Shown: piece after piece, positions 39,158-48,396 of the stretch | How the letters are laid out: every line of letters begins with the position of its first letter | How positions within the stretch are numbered: position 1 is the first letter of the stretch | NCBI GenBank assembly: GCA_964421245.1 | Contig: CAYQVW010000001.1 | Location: forward strand, 186,001 to 250,000 | Source: CAYQVW01 sp964421245 | GTDB taxonomy: Bacteria; Margulisbacteria; WOR-1; XYC2-FULL-46-14 | Length of the DNA: 64,000 nt | Direction: 5' to 3' | The notes under the pieces: model-generated | What the model was told of the DNA's origin: nothing | The model's input: only the letters and a program-made list of their open reading frames with translations | The model's database searches: none | Position numbers and translations under genes: made by a program

Positions 39158-39982
39158 ATGCAGAAAAAATCGTTTGAATATAGAAGAGAGATTTTAAAAA
39201 TAATAGAACATTCCCGTAGAGGGCATCTTGGGTCAACTTTATCGATTGTTGAAATCCTTCGGGTTTTTTATGAGGATATTTTGCGCCTTAATCCAAATAA
39301 CCTGTTATGGGAGGATAGGGATCGTTTCATTCTTAGTAAGGGTCATGGTTGTTTAGCATTATATGTTGCCTTGGCAGAAAAGGGCTTTATAAAGAAGAAA
39401 GATCTTTATACATTTTGCGAATTCGATTCTATACTAGGAGGGCACCCGCAGCACGGTAAGGTGCCGGGCATTGAGGCCTCCACCGGCTCATTAGGTCATG
39501 GCTTACCTCTTGGAGTTGGTATCGCCTTAAATGGCAAGCTGGCTAAAAAAAATTATAGAACATTTGTTCTTCTTGGTGACGGGGAGTGTAATGAAGGTAC
39601 TGTCTGGGAGGCTGCTATGTCTGCCAGCAAGCATAAATTAAACCGTCTCATTGCTCTTGTTGATTATAACAAAATGCAGTGTTTTGGAAGGACTTGCCAA
39701 GTGCAGGATCTTGAACCTTTTGCAGATAAGTGGAAGAGTTTTGGTTTTGTTGTTAAAGAAGTTGATGGACATAGTATTGCCGATTTAAAAACAGTCTTGC
39801 TGAATGTTCCCCTCGATAAGGTGAAGCCGAGCGTGATTATCTGTCACACAATTAAGGGGAAAGGGATTCCTTCTCTTGAGGGTAATGCGTCATGGCATCA
39901 TAAAAGCAGATTATCTGATGAGATTATAAAGGGTTTAATTAACGAATTGGAGTTAGAATATGCGAAAAGCCTGTCTAAATGA
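39158..39982 (+). CDS. Transketolase N-terminal (ThDP-binding) subunit
   Basis: A 274-residue split-transketolase subunit: RGHLGSTLSIVEIL, LSKGHGCLALY, GHPQHGKVPGIEASTGSLGHGL, and the ThDP motif GDGECNEGTVWEAAM through DYNKMQCFG. It overlaps the C-terminal subunit gene by 23 bases; together they make one active enzyme. In a sugar locus the pair may produce ketose precursors such as sedoheptulose-7-phosphate for the heptose route, or attach a two-carbon unit to a sugar. Confidence 0.93.
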   Translation: MQKKSFEYRREILKIIEHSRRGHLGSTLSIVEILRVFYEDILRLNPNNLLWEDRDRFILSKGHGCLALYVALAEKGFIKKKDLYTFCEFDSILGGHPQHGKVPGIEASTGSLGHGLPLGVGIALNGKLAKKNYRTFVLLGDGECNEGTVWEAAMSASKHKLNRLIALVDYNKMQCFGRTCQVQDLEPFADKWKSFGFVVKEVDGHSIADLKTVLLNVPLDKVKPSVIICHTIKGKGIPSLEGNASWHHKSRLSDEIIKGLINELELEYAKSLSK

Positions 39983-40889
39983 AATTTATAAACTAGCCAA
40001 ACAAGATGAGCGGGTTTTGTTCTTTGGTTCCGATATTGGGGCGGGAACCCTGGCTCAATTTGAAAAAGAAATGCCGGATCGTTATTTTATGGAGGGGGTT
40101 TGCGAGGCTAATATAATTGGAATGATGTCGGGATTGGCTATGAATGGCAAAATACCTTATTTAAATACTGTTGCGGTCTTTTTAACTCGTCGTTGCTATG
40201 AGCAGCTTTTGCTGGATGCAGCTATGCACAATTTGAAAATTCGTATAATTGGAAGTGGGGGTGGAGTCGTTTACGCTCCTCTTGGTGCAACTCATTTGGC
40301 ATTTGAGGATTTTGCAATTATGCGGGCGATTCCAAATATGACTATCGTTGCTCCGTGTGATGCTTGCGAAATGAAGCGGCTTATGTCTCAAACACTTGAT
40401 CATGATGGTCCGCTTTATATTCGTTTAGGAAAGGGCGGTGACCCAATTGTCAGTTTACCAGAAAAGACTTTTAAGATAGGTCGGGGGATTCTTGTGAAGG
40501 AAAATGGAAATGTTTTGATTATTACAACAGGTGTTGTGCTTAAATTGGCTCTTGATGCAGCAAAACTTTTGGCCAAGCAGGGTATTCAGGCTAAGATTCT
40601 TCATATGCATACAGTAAAACCGATTGATAAAGAGGCTATCATAAGAGAGGCGGAACAAGTTAAAGCCGTTATTACGGTAGAAGAACATTCAATTGTTGGC
40701 GGTCTGGGTAGTGCAGTAGCAGAGGTGATGGCAGAAGCTCCTTTTGCACAACAGAAGCAATTTGCAAGGATTGCCTTTCCGGATACCTTTCCTTCAAAGT
40801 ATGGTTCACAGGCTGAGATTATGAAATATTATGGTATAACTACTGAAAAAATTATTGCTGTTACAAATAAATTAATGGGAGGAAGGTAA
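39960..40889 (+). CDS. Transketolase C-terminal (pyrimidine-binding) subunit
   Basis: A 309-residue partner of the subunit above. It has FFGSDIGAGTLAQFEKEMPDRY, the catalytic Glu in GVCEANIIGMMSGLA, APLGATHLAFEDFAIMRAIPNM, and the C-terminal regulatory-type domain with VEEHSIVGGLGSAVAEV. Normal fused transketolase is about 660 residues; the two halves here total 583, the short form common in candidate lineages and archaea. Confidence 0.93.
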   Translation: MRKACLNEIYKLAKQDERVLFFGSDIGAGTLAQFEKEMPDRYFMEGVCEANIIGMMSGLAMNGKIPYLNTVAVFLTRRCYEQLLLDAAMHNLKIRIIGSGGGVVYAPLGATHLAFEDFAIMRAIPNMTIVAPCDACEMKRLMSQTLDHDGPLYIRLGKGGDPIVSLPEKTFKIGRGILVKENGNVLIITTGVVLKLALDAAKLLAKQGIQAKILHMHTVKPIDKEAIIREAEQVKAVITVEEHSIVGGLGSAVAEVMAEAPFAQQKQFARIAFPDTFPSKYGSQAEIMKYYGITTEKIIAVTNKLMGGR

Positions 40890-40891
40890 TT

Positions 40892-41554
40892 ATGGTTTAT
40901 ATTGATTTTTTGAGTGATGTTCATAAAAAAACAAAGCGGGATTATTTAGGCCGTGTTAATGAATTTCCTAAGGCAGAGGCCGCAAAAATTGCTAAAAAGT
41001 TTGATTTTGATTACTGGGATGGCGATCGAAAAATTGGGTACGGGGGATTCAAATATGATGGTCGTTGGAAAGCAGTAGCAAAAAAAATGGCTGATCATTA
41101 TAACCTTAAACCGGGAGACAAAATTCTTGATGTTGGGTGTGGTAAAGCATTTCTTTTATACGATTTTACTCAGGTTGTTTCGGGAGTTGAGGTTAGTGGT
41201 CTGGATATTTCTGAATATGCGATTAAAAATGCTAAGGAAGAAGTGCGTGCAAATCTGCAAGTCGGATCTGCTAGTCACCTGCCGTACGAAGATAATACTT
41301 TTGATTTAGTTATTTCTATTAACACTTTACATAATTTGCCGACCTATGAGCTTGAGAAAGCGCTTAAAGAAATAGAGAGAGTCGGAAAGAAGAACAAGTT
41401 TATTTGTGTTGAATCATACAGAAATGAAGAGGAAAAGACTAATCTGCTCTATTGGCAGCTTACCTGTGAAGCCTTTAATAATCCTGATGAATGGGCTTGG
41501 TGGTTTAAGCTAACCGGATATACTGGGGATCATTGTTTTATTTATTTTGAGTAA
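40892..41554 (+). CDS. SAM-dependent methyltransferase
   Basis: A 220-residue class I methyltransferase: ILDVGCGKAFLLYDF (motif I), GLDISEYAIKNAKEE (motif II region), and FDLVISINTLHNL (motif IV). The first 70 residues include YWDGDRKIGYGGFKYDGRW, shared with sugar-locus methyltransferases. The acceptor is unknown, perhaps a sugar hydroxyl or an amine. It begins 2 bases after the transketolase stop. Confidence 0.85.
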   Translation: MVYIDFLSDVHKKTKRDYLGRVNEFPKAEAAKIAKKFDFDYWDGDRKIGYGGFKYDGRWKAVAKKMADHYNLKPGDKILDVGCGKAFLLYDFTQVVSGVEVSGLDISEYAIKNAKEEVRANLQVGSASHLPYEDNTFDLVISINTLHNLPTYELEKALKEIERVGKKNKFICVESYRNEEEKTNLLYWQLTCEAFNNPDEWAWWFKLTGYTGDHCFIYFE

Positions 41555-41570
41555 ACAAATGGAGGAATTA

Positions 41571-42617
41571 ATGTTACCTAAAAATATGAAGGCGGCAATT
41601 TTAGTTGAACAGAATAAACCCTTGATTGTTGATGAGGTGCAGTTGCCTAAGACTTTAAAATGGGGTCAGGTACTGGTTAAGCTATATTACAGCGGCATTT
41701 GTGGTTCGCAGATTGGTGAAATAAAGGGAGCCAAGGGACCAGATAAATATTTGCCGCATCTTTTGGGGCACGAAGGCTCTGGTAAAGTTATTGCTGTGGG
41801 GCCTGGGGTAAAACGATTAAAACAGGATGATTACGTGGTTTTGCATTGGATGAAGGGAGCGGGCATTGAGGCCGAACCTCCAGCGTATCAATGGAGAGGG
41901 AAAAGGATCAATGCTGGTTGGGTAACAACCTTTAATCAATGTGCCGTTGTTTCAGAAAATCGTCTGACAGTTGTACCAAGCTGGTTAGATCCCAAAATTG
42001 CCGCGTTATTTGGTTGTGCAGTAACTACCGGGCTTGGTGTGGTTAATAACAACGCAAAATTAAAAATCGGCCAGTCGATAGTTGTATTTGGAGCAGGTGG
42101 AGTTGGTTTAAATATAATTCAGGGTGCAAAACTCGTGTCTGCAAATCCAATTATCGCAATTGATATTTATGATAATAAATTGACATTAGCAAAAAAATTA
42201 GGGGCAACACATTTAATTAATTCCAGCAAAGTTGATGCCAAGGAGGAAATTATCAAACTATTAGGAGCAGAGGGTGCTGACGTTGTGATTGATAACACTG
42301 GTTTGCCGGAAATAATCCAATTAGCTTATGAAACTACAAAGAACAAGGGCAAGACTGTTTTAGTAGGTGTTCCCAAAAAAGGTAATAATATCTCAATTTA
42401 TTCTTTACCCCTGCATTTTGGCAAGACAATTGATGGAAGTCACGGGGGAGAAACCTGTCCAAATGAGGATATTCCTCGTTATCTGAATCTGGTAAAAGCG
42501 GGAGTTTTGAATTTAGAGGATTTGTTGACTCATGAATTTGTGTTGAAAGATGTAAATAAAGCAATAGAAATGATGGGTTCTGGCTCGATAAGTGGTCGCT
42601 GTCTGATCCGGTTTTAA
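41571..42617 (+). CDS. Zinc-dependent medium-chain alcohol/sugar dehydrogenase
   Basis: A 348-residue MDR protein. The catalytic zinc ligands fit SGICGSQIGEIKG (Cys) and LGHEGSGKV (His-Glu), with the nucleotide-binding VVFGAGGVGLNIIQ. The structural-zinc four-Cys lobe is missing. Likely an oxidoreductase acting on a sugar or aldehyde in the locus. I place the start at the ATG at 41571 with GGAGG five bases upstream, rather than at TTG 41547 inside the preceding gene. Confidence 0.86.
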   Translation: MLPKNMKAAILVEQNKPLIVDEVQLPKTLKWGQVLVKLYYSGICGSQIGEIKGAKGPDKYLPHLLGHEGSGKVIAVGPGVKRLKQDDYVVLHWMKGAGIEAEPPAYQWRGKRINAGWVTTFNQCAVVSENRLTVVPSWLDPKIAALFGCAVTTGLGVVNNNAKLKIGQSIVVFGAGGVGLNIIQGAKLVSANPIIAIDIYDNKLTLAKKLGATHLINSSKVDAKEEIIKLLGAEGADVVIDNTGLPEIIQLAYETTKNKGKTVLVGVPKKGNNISIYSLPLHFGKTIDGSHGGETCPNEDIPRYLNLVKAGVLNLEDLLTHEFVLKDVNKAIEMMGSGSISGRCLIRF

Positions 42618-42630
42618 AGGAGTTTAACTT

Positions 42631-43503
42631 ATGCGTCTTATTATTATTGGAGCTTCGGGTTTAATTGGTAAAAGTTTATATGAGGCTGCGAGAGCTTCAG
42701 GGATAGTAACTATTGGTACCTATAATAATAATAAAGTTGAAGGCCTTACCCATTTTAATATGGAAGCTCAATCATTGCGGTCAGTTATTTCTGATCTTGG
42801 GACCAAAGATGTTGTTTATGTTTTATCTGCTTACAGTAATCCTTCCTGGATTTTTGATAATCAAGAAAAGGCTAAAAACCTAAATTTATACGCGACCAAA
42901 CGTTTGATTGATGAGATTTTGGAAGTGGGGGCCAGGGTGATTTTTATGTCCTCTGTTGAAGTATTTGATGGGATTTCTGGAAACTATGATGAAACATCTT
43001 TGCCTAAACCACTTAATTTGTACGGTAAAATGAAGTTTGAAATCGAACAATATCTTAATAAGAAAGGTGGTCAAAGCTGTATTGTCCGTACTGGTTGGAA
43101 TGTTGGCTGGACACTGGAAAATCGTTGTGTGATTAAGCTAACTTATGAAACCCTATTGCGTCCAGGAGCAAAAATGGCTAAAGACAATAATTTTTCTATA
43201 GTTGATGTAAAAGATACAGCTGCAGGATTATTAAAAATTGCTGATAAGCCAGATTTACGTGTTTGTCATCTGGCGAGTGCTCCCCCAATTTTTCGTACCG
43301 AACTTGCTGATACTATCATAAGTTTGAGTAAAAATAAGGATATGATGAAGTATAGGGTTGCAATGTTTTCCGATATTCCTTATTCAGAGCCTCGTGCTTG
43401 TTGTAATTCGTTAGCCGTATCAAAATTGAAGATGAAGTTCCGTGCTCCTGTCGAAATTATAAAACAAAAGGTTAAATTACTTGATGGCAAACTCAATATA
43501 TAA
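42631..43503 (+). CDS. NAD-dependent sugar reductase/epimerase (RmlD-like SDR)
   Basis: A 290-residue SDR: IIGASGLIGKSLYEAA, MSSVEVFDG at the catalytic Ser, and LYGKMKFEIE (YxxxK). Its short length and GASGLIG motif resemble dTDP-4-keto-sugar reductases rather than GalE. It may reduce a 4-keto sugar made from the RmlB product. AAAGGAG precedes the ATG; it overlaps the cupin gene by 20 bases. Confidence 0.8.
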   Translation: MRLIIIGASGLIGKSLYEAARASGIVTIGTYNNNKVEGLTHFNMEAQSLRSVISDLGTKDVVYVLSAYSNPSWIFDNQEKAKNLNLYATKRLIDEILEVGARVIFMSSVEVFDGISGNYDETSLPKPLNLYGKMKFEIEQYLNKKGGQSCIVRTGWNVGWTLENRCVIKLTYETLLRPGAKMAKDNNFSIVDVKDTAAGLLKIADKPDLRVCHLASAPPIFRTELADTIISLSKNKDMMKYRVAMFSDIPYSEPRACCNSLAVSKLKMKFRAPVEIIKQKVKLLDGKLNI

Positions 43504-43975
43504 TAAAGAAGATATCTGTTTGGTTTCAGCTAAAACAATTGCTGATTTGAAGTTGCGAGCTTTGGCAACAGAGCAGAAAAGATTCCGTCTCTGCTTGCAT
43601 CATTCTAATGACCACAAGACCCATGAAATGCTTATTGTTTGTCATAGGGACACCTTTATTCCACCGCATCGTCATCCCAAGGGCAAAAGCGAGTCTTATC
43701 ATGTTGTTGAGGGAACAATGACGGTCTATTTTTTCAGCGATGATGGCAAACTGCTCAAAACGGTGGAGATGGAAAAAGCTGGAGGAAGTAAGCCTTTTTT
43801 ATATCGCCTTTCGAACAATCTTTGGCATATGCCCAGACCAACTTCTAAATGGCTGGTATATCACGAGACTTATTCTGGTCCCTTTGACAAGGATCTTGAT
43901 GTTGAGTTTCCTTGTTGGGCACCGCAGGAAGGGGATCGAAGGCAGGTTAAGCGGTTTCTAAAGGAGATAGAATGA
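43484..43975 (+). CDS. WbuC-type cupin
   Basis: A 163-residue cupin: HRHPKGKSESYHVVEGTMTVYFF is the metal-binding motif 1 pattern, and LWHMPRPTSKWLVYHETYSGPF resembles the conserved end of WbuC-family proteins found in O-antigen loci, whose function is unknown. Start ATG at 43484; a TTG immediately before is also in frame. The end overlaps the next epimerase by 4 bases. Confidence 0.82.
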   Translation: MANSIYNKEDICLVSAKTIADLKLRALATEQKRFRLCLHHSNDHKTHEMLIVCHRDTFIPPHRHPKGKSESYHVVEGTMTVYFFSDDGKLLKTVEMEKAGGSKPFLYRLSNNLWHMPRPTSKWLVYHETYSGPFDKDLDVEFPCWAPQEGDRRQVKRFLKEIE

Positions 43976-44979
43976 TTAAAACTGTTTTAGTAACTGGTGG
44001 AGCAGGGTATGTGGGATCAGTTCTTATCCCAAAACTTTTATTGCAAGGGTATAGTGTTAAAGTTTTAGATTTATATATTTATGGTGAAGATGTATTATCT
44101 TCTGTTAAAGATAATCCTCGACTCAAGCAAGTTAAAGGAGATATTCGGGATGATAATTTATTGGAGCGGGAATTGGAGGGCGTAGACGCAGTTATTCATC
44201 TTGCCTGTATTTCCAACGATCCCAGCTACGAGCTTAATCCGGAATTGGGAAAAGCTATCAATTATGATGCATTTATTTCGTTGGTTGAAATTTCTAAGAA
44301 AAAAGGAGTTAAGAGGTTTATTTATGCTTCCAGCTCAAGTGTCTACGGTATTAAGGAAGAAAACAATGTTACAGAAGATTTGCCGCTTAATCCGCTAACA
44401 GATTACTCAAAATATAAAGCTCTTTGTGAGAAAGAGCTGTTAAAACGACGTGTACCTGGTTTTGTAACTTTAATTCTTAGGCCGGCCACAGTTTGTGGGT
44501 ACTCGCCGCGTTTAAGACTGGATCTGTCGGTAAATATTTTAACCAACCATGCAGTTAACAAAGGGAGAATTACTGTTTTTGGCGGTGAGCAAAAACGACC
44601 AAATATTCATATTGATGATATGACTGATTTGTATATTAATACCCTTGAGTATTCTGATGAAAAAATTGATGAAAAAATTTTTAACGCCGGTTGGGACAAC
44701 ATGAGGATGAAAGAGATTGCTGCCACAGTTAAAAAAGTTGTTGACCAAGAAATGAAACTAAATGGTTTGGAGATTGTTACCACGCCAACTGATGATAATC
44801 GCTCTTATCATGTCTCTTCTGAGAAGATAAAGCGCGAGTTAGGATTTGTAGCGAAACGTTCTGTTGCGAAAGCGGCAACAGATCTTTGTACCGCTTTTAA
44901 GGCTGGTAAAATTTCTGATCCGATGGAAAACAAGAAATACTATAATATTAAGACTATGCAGGAGATCAATTTAAGATAA
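43972..44979 (+). CDS. NAD-dependent sugar epimerase/dehydratase (extended SDR)
   Basis: A 335-residue extended SDR: VTGGAGYVGSVLIPKLL, YASSSSVYG, and TDYSKYKALCE (YxxxK). The LRPATVCGYSPRLRLDLSVN stretch and the late YYNIKTM are nearly the same as in the epimerase at 60125 (ATVIGFSPRMRWDLVVN, YYNIAWM), so the two are close paralogues acting on similar nucleotide sugars in two parts of the window. Confidence 0.85.
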   Translation: MIKTVLVTGGAGYVGSVLIPKLLLQGYSVKVLDLYIYGEDVLSSVKDNPRLKQVKGDIRDDNLLERELEGVDAVIHLACISNDPSYELNPELGKAINYDAFISLVEISKKKGVKRFIYASSSSVYGIKEENNVTEDLPLNPLTDYSKYKALCEKELLKRRVPGFVTLILRPATVCGYSPRLRLDLSVNILTNHAVNKGRITVFGGEQKRPNIHIDDMTDLYINTLEYSDEKIDEKIFNAGWDNMRMKEIAATVKKVVDQEMKLNGLEIVTTPTDDNRSYHVSSEKIKRELGFVAKRSVAKAATDLCTAFKAGKISDPMENKKYYNIKTMQEINLR

Positions 44980-44987
44980 GGAAAATT

Positions 44988-45977
44988 ATGAAAAAAGTAA
45001 TTGTAATTGGTAGTAATTCGTTTTCTGGTAGCGATTTTGTTGATTTATTACTGGAAAAACAAGTTTATTCCGTTATTGGCATAAGTAGATCAAAAGAAAA
45101 GAGTTCTTTGTTTCTACCATATAAACGGCATAAGAATCCTGATTTCAAATATTATCAAATGGATATGAATGAGGATATGGATCGCTTGGTAGAATTAGTA
45201 AAAGTATTTAAACCAGATTATGTGGTCAATTTTGCCGCACAAAGTGAAGTTGGTCCCAGCTGGCAGAATCCCGGACATTGGTTTCAAACAAACGCTGTTT
45301 CTATTACAGAATTAGCCAATGCCCTAAAAGACTGCCCTTTTCTTAAACGCTATGTTCATATATCTTCACCTGAGGTCTATGGGGCATGTGTGGGGACAAT
45401 CAAGGAAGATGCTCCGCTAAATCCAAGCACTCCTTATGCTGCTTCTAAAGCAGCTGGTGACTTGTCCTTGTTTACTTTTGTTAAGAATTTTAAATTTCCA
45501 ATGGTTATGATACGTTCCACCAATGTCTATGGTGCCTATCAGCAATTGTTTAAAATAATTCCCCGTTCAGTTATATATATAAAAAATAAGAAAATCATTG
45601 GATTACATGGCGGAGGTCAGGCAATTAAGTCATATATTCACATTAGAGATATTTCGAGAGGAGAGCTGGCTGCAATGGAGCAGGGTAAAAATGGTGAAAT
45701 CTATCATTTATCAACAGAAAAGGGGATTGCAGTTAGAGACTTAGTAAGAACTATCTGTGAGAAGATGGGGGTTGATTTTAAGAAGGCAACCAAAATCGAT
45801 CTCGAAAGATTGGGACAGGACGCAGCTTATGTGATTGATTCTACAAAAGCCAGAAAAGAGTTTAATTGGCAGCCGGAAATTTCAATTGAGCAGGGTATTG
45901 AAGGGGTTATCAATTGGATTACTGAAAATTGGAATGGTATTCAAAAAGAACCTTTGCAGTATATTCACAAAAAATAG
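44988..45977 (+). CDS. GDP-mannose 4,6-dehydratase-like SDR
   Basis: A 329-residue extended SDR with an atypical nucleotide-binding loop GSNSFSGSDF, the catalytic HISSPEVYG (with Glu, as in 4,6-dehydratases) and TPYAASKAAGD (YxxxK). FAAQSEVGPSWQNPGHWFQTNA matches the GDP-mannose or dTDP-glucose dehydratase pattern. It probably makes a 4-keto-6-deoxy sugar, a substrate for the C-methyltransferases and aminotransferase nearby. GGAAAATT precedes the ATG. Confidence 0.82.
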   Translation: MKKVIVIGSNSFSGSDFVDLLLEKQVYSVIGISRSKEKSSLFLPYKRHKNPDFKYYQMDMNEDMDRLVELVKVFKPDYVVNFAAQSEVGPSWQNPGHWFQTNAVSITELANALKDCPFLKRYVHISSPEVYGACVGTIKEDAPLNPSTPYAASKAAGDLSLFTFVKNFKFPMVMIRSTNVYGAYQQLFKIIPRSVIYIKNKKIIGLHGGGQAIKSYIHIRDISRGELAAMEQGKNGEIYHLSTEKGIAVRDLVRTICEKMGVDFKKATKIDLERLGQDAAYVIDSTKARKEFNWQPEISIEQGIEGVINWITENWNGIQKEPLQYIHKK

Positions 45978-45986
45978 GAGGGAGAA

Positions 45987-47162
45987 ATGAAAGGTTTATC
46001 GCAAACAGCAAATAGTTTAATTGGGCAGCCTATGTTTGCTCTTTTGCATCAGGTTCAGGAAATGGAGAGTCAGGGCAGAACAATCTTTCATTTTGAGATT
46101 GGTGATCCGGATTTTGATTCTCCTCATTCTGCCAAAGAAGGATTAAAAAGGGCAATTGATCAAAATCTAACTCATTATACTAATTCTATGGGGTTATTAG
46201 AGTTTAGAGAGGCAATTGCTGAGTATACCCTTTCGGGTTGGGGATTTAAACCGGATATTAATCAAATTCTGGTTTGTCCGGCTAATGCGGTCATTGATTC
46301 TGTAATTCGTTGTGTTTGCAATCAGGGGGATGAGGTTTTGTATCAGGATCCCGGGTTTCCAACTTATCATTCTGCAATAAGTTATAACGGGGTAAAGCCT
46401 ATTGGAGTTCCTTTAACCGAAAAGAATAATTTCAGGCTTTGCCCTTCAGATCTGGTTGACAGGATTAGTGATAGATCTCGATTAATCATTTTAAATAGCC
46501 CGCAAAACCCAACTGGGGCAATGATAAAGCAAAAAGATGTCTTAAAAATAGCACAAATTGCCAAGGAGCGTGATCTTTATCTTTTAAGTGACGAAGTTTA
46601 TTCAAAAATTACTTATGGAGAGAAACACTTTTCTCCCTCCATAGTAGACCAGTGCAAGGAAAGAACTATTCTTTTAAATAGTCTTTCAAAAACATTTTCC
46701 ATGGCTGGGTGGCGTGTTGGTTATGCAATTGGACCCAAGGAACTGATTGCAAAAATGGGACTATTATTACAAACAACTATGTCTTGTTTACCGGCTTTTA
46801 CGCAGGCAGGAGCTATGGCGGTCTTAACTGAAGAAATCGATATTCTCAAAGAAAGAATCACCATATTAAAAGATAGGAGAGATCTGTTAGTTGAGGGCTT
46901 AAACAAACTAAAAGGAATTTCCTGTTTACCACCGGAAGGATCTTTCTATGTGTTTTGTAGTATAAAAGATACAGGAATGACTTCCAAAGAATACTGCAAA
47001 AAACTATTGCATGAATTTGGAGTCTGTCTTCTCCCTGGAGATTGTTTTGGAAAATTTGGAGAAGGATATGTTCGGCTTTGTTATGCCAGTACTAATATCG
47101 AAGTAATAAAGCAATCACTGGAGAAAATGAATCAATTTCATTTGAAATATGTAAAATCATGA
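45987..47162 (+). CDS. Class I/II PLP-dependent aminotransferase
   Basis: A 391-residue fold-type I aminotransferase of the aspartate/alanine aminotransferase group: GDPDFDSPH, LNSPQNPTGAMI, SDEVYSKITYG, and the PLP lysine in NSLSKTFSMAGWRVGY. It is not the DegT/ArnB sugar-aminotransferase type usual in O-antigen loci, so it may provide an amino or keto acid rather than aminate a sugar. GGAGGG lies 7 bases before the ATG; it overlaps the C-methyltransferase by 4 bases. Confidence 0.88.
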   Translation: MKGLSQTANSLIGQPMFALLHQVQEMESQGRTIFHFEIGDPDFDSPHSAKEGLKRAIDQNLTHYTNSMGLLEFREAIAEYTLSGWGFKPDINQILVCPANAVIDSVIRCVCNQGDEVLYQDPGFPTYHSAISYNGVKPIGVPLTEKNNFRLCPSDLVDRISDRSRLIILNSPQNPTGAMIKQKDVLKIAQIAKERDLYLLSDEVYSKITYGEKHFSPSIVDQCKERTILLNSLSKTFSMAGWRVGYAIGPKELIAKMGLLLQTTMSCLPAFTQAGAMAVLTEEIDILKERITILKDRRDLLVEGLNKLKGISCLPPEGSFYVFCSIKDTGMTSKEYCKKLLHEFGVCLLPGDCFGKFGEGYVRLCYASTNIEVIKQSLEKMNQFHLKYVKS

Positions 47163-48370
47163 ATAATCAGAAATATAAAAACATATCATTTGAAAAAAGG
47201 ATAAATTGTGTTGTTTGCGATAAAAAGGTGGATTCTCCATTGATTGAGCTACCGGATTTTCCAATCACTGAAATTTATACAAATAAACTGCCCAATGAAA
47301 AACTGGGTTTTGTTGATCAGAGTTTTCATTTTTGCCGGAACTGTGGCCATGGACAGCTTAATAATGTGATTAACCTTGAACTGCAATATGGGGGTTTAGA
47401 TAATTATCATTTTAGGACTTCAGAAAGTGCTACCGCAAGGGAGCATACGGATTTTTTCCTTAAATATTTTAACCAATTTGTAAAGGACAGCTATTTTAAA
47501 ACAATTGTTGAGATTGGTTGTAATGATCTATACTTACTAAAATCCTTAAAATCAAAAGCTGATAAATTGATAGGGATTGATCCAATATTAAAGGCTAGGG
47601 AGAAGGAATTTTCTGAAGACAATATAGTTGCGATTGGCGATTTCTTTGGAAAGGTTTCCTTAACTGATCCAATTGATGTTGTTATTTGTAAGGATACTTT
47701 GGAGCATGTTAGTGATCCAAAGCAAATGATTAAAAAAGTGGTTGATATGTCTTCAGATAAAACCTTGTTTTTCTTCCAGTTCCCCCTTTTGGATGCTCTA
47801 CTAATGGGGGGGAGATTTGACCAGATATATCATCAGCATTTAAACTACTTTTCTCTTAAATCGATCACATTTATGTTGAACGAACTCAATTGCCAACTGG
47901 TGGATTATACTATCAACTTTAACCATTTTGGATCAATAATTGTTGTTTTTAAGAAGAATAAAAGTACTAAAAAACAAATTGTAGAACCAAAAAATATTAC
48001 TTCATCAACAATTCTTGAGTGCTATTCTATGTTTGAGAAAAATATGGATGCCACTAGAGATCGTTTGAGTTCCTTAAAAGGTGAATTGCTCTATGGTTAT
48101 GGAGCGGCGCTTATGTTGCCTGTTTTAAGCTATCATTTAAATAATGATTTTTCTGATTTAGAATGCATTATTGATGATGATAAAGGTAAGAATGGTTTGT
48201 ATTATATCAATCTTCCGGTTCCGATCAAATTAGGAGAACAAATCAGTGACTTGAGCGATGCAACAATTTTGATTACAGCTATCTCATCAATGAGTAATGT
48301 GAGAAAAATACTTTCTAGATTATTTGTGCTGAAACCAAAACAAATAATCTTACCGTTGAATACAATTTAA
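47159..48370 (+). CDS. Sugar C-methyltransferase (NovU/TcaB9-type), variant active site
   Basis: A 403-residue protein with the three-part C-methyltransferase layout: a zinc-binding N-terminus (CVVC near 18-21, CRNC near 58-61), a SAM domain with VEIGCNDLYLLKSLK, and the C-terminal domain with YGYGAALMLPVLSYHL. The signature region reads DQIYHQHLNYFS, where the paralogue at 53260 has DQIYHEHLLYYN; the Glu of the YHEH motif is Gln here. These enzymes methylate C3 of a 4-keto-deoxysugar nucleotide. The substitution may alter or abolish the reaction. Confidence 0.85.
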   Translation: MNNQKYKNISFEKRINCVVCDKKVDSPLIELPDFPITEIYTNKLPNEKLGFVDQSFHFCRNCGHGQLNNVINLELQYGGLDNYHFRTSESATAREHTDFFLKYFNQFVKDSYFKTIVEIGCNDLYLLKSLKSKADKLIGIDPILKAREKEFSEDNIVAIGDFFGKVSLTDPIDVVICKDTLEHVSDPKQMIKKVVDMSSDKTLFFFQFPLLDALLMGGRFDQIYHQHLNYFSLKSITFMLNELNCQLVDYTINFNHFGSIIVVFKKNKSTKKQIVEPKNITSSTILECYSMFEKNMDATRDRLSSLKGELLYGYGAALMLPVLSYHLNNDFSDLECIIDDDKGKNGLYYINLPVPIKLGEQISDLSDATILITAISSMSNVRKILSRLFVLKPKQIILPLNTI

Positions 48371-48396
48371 GAATTCTGTTAAAGGAGGGCAAGGAA

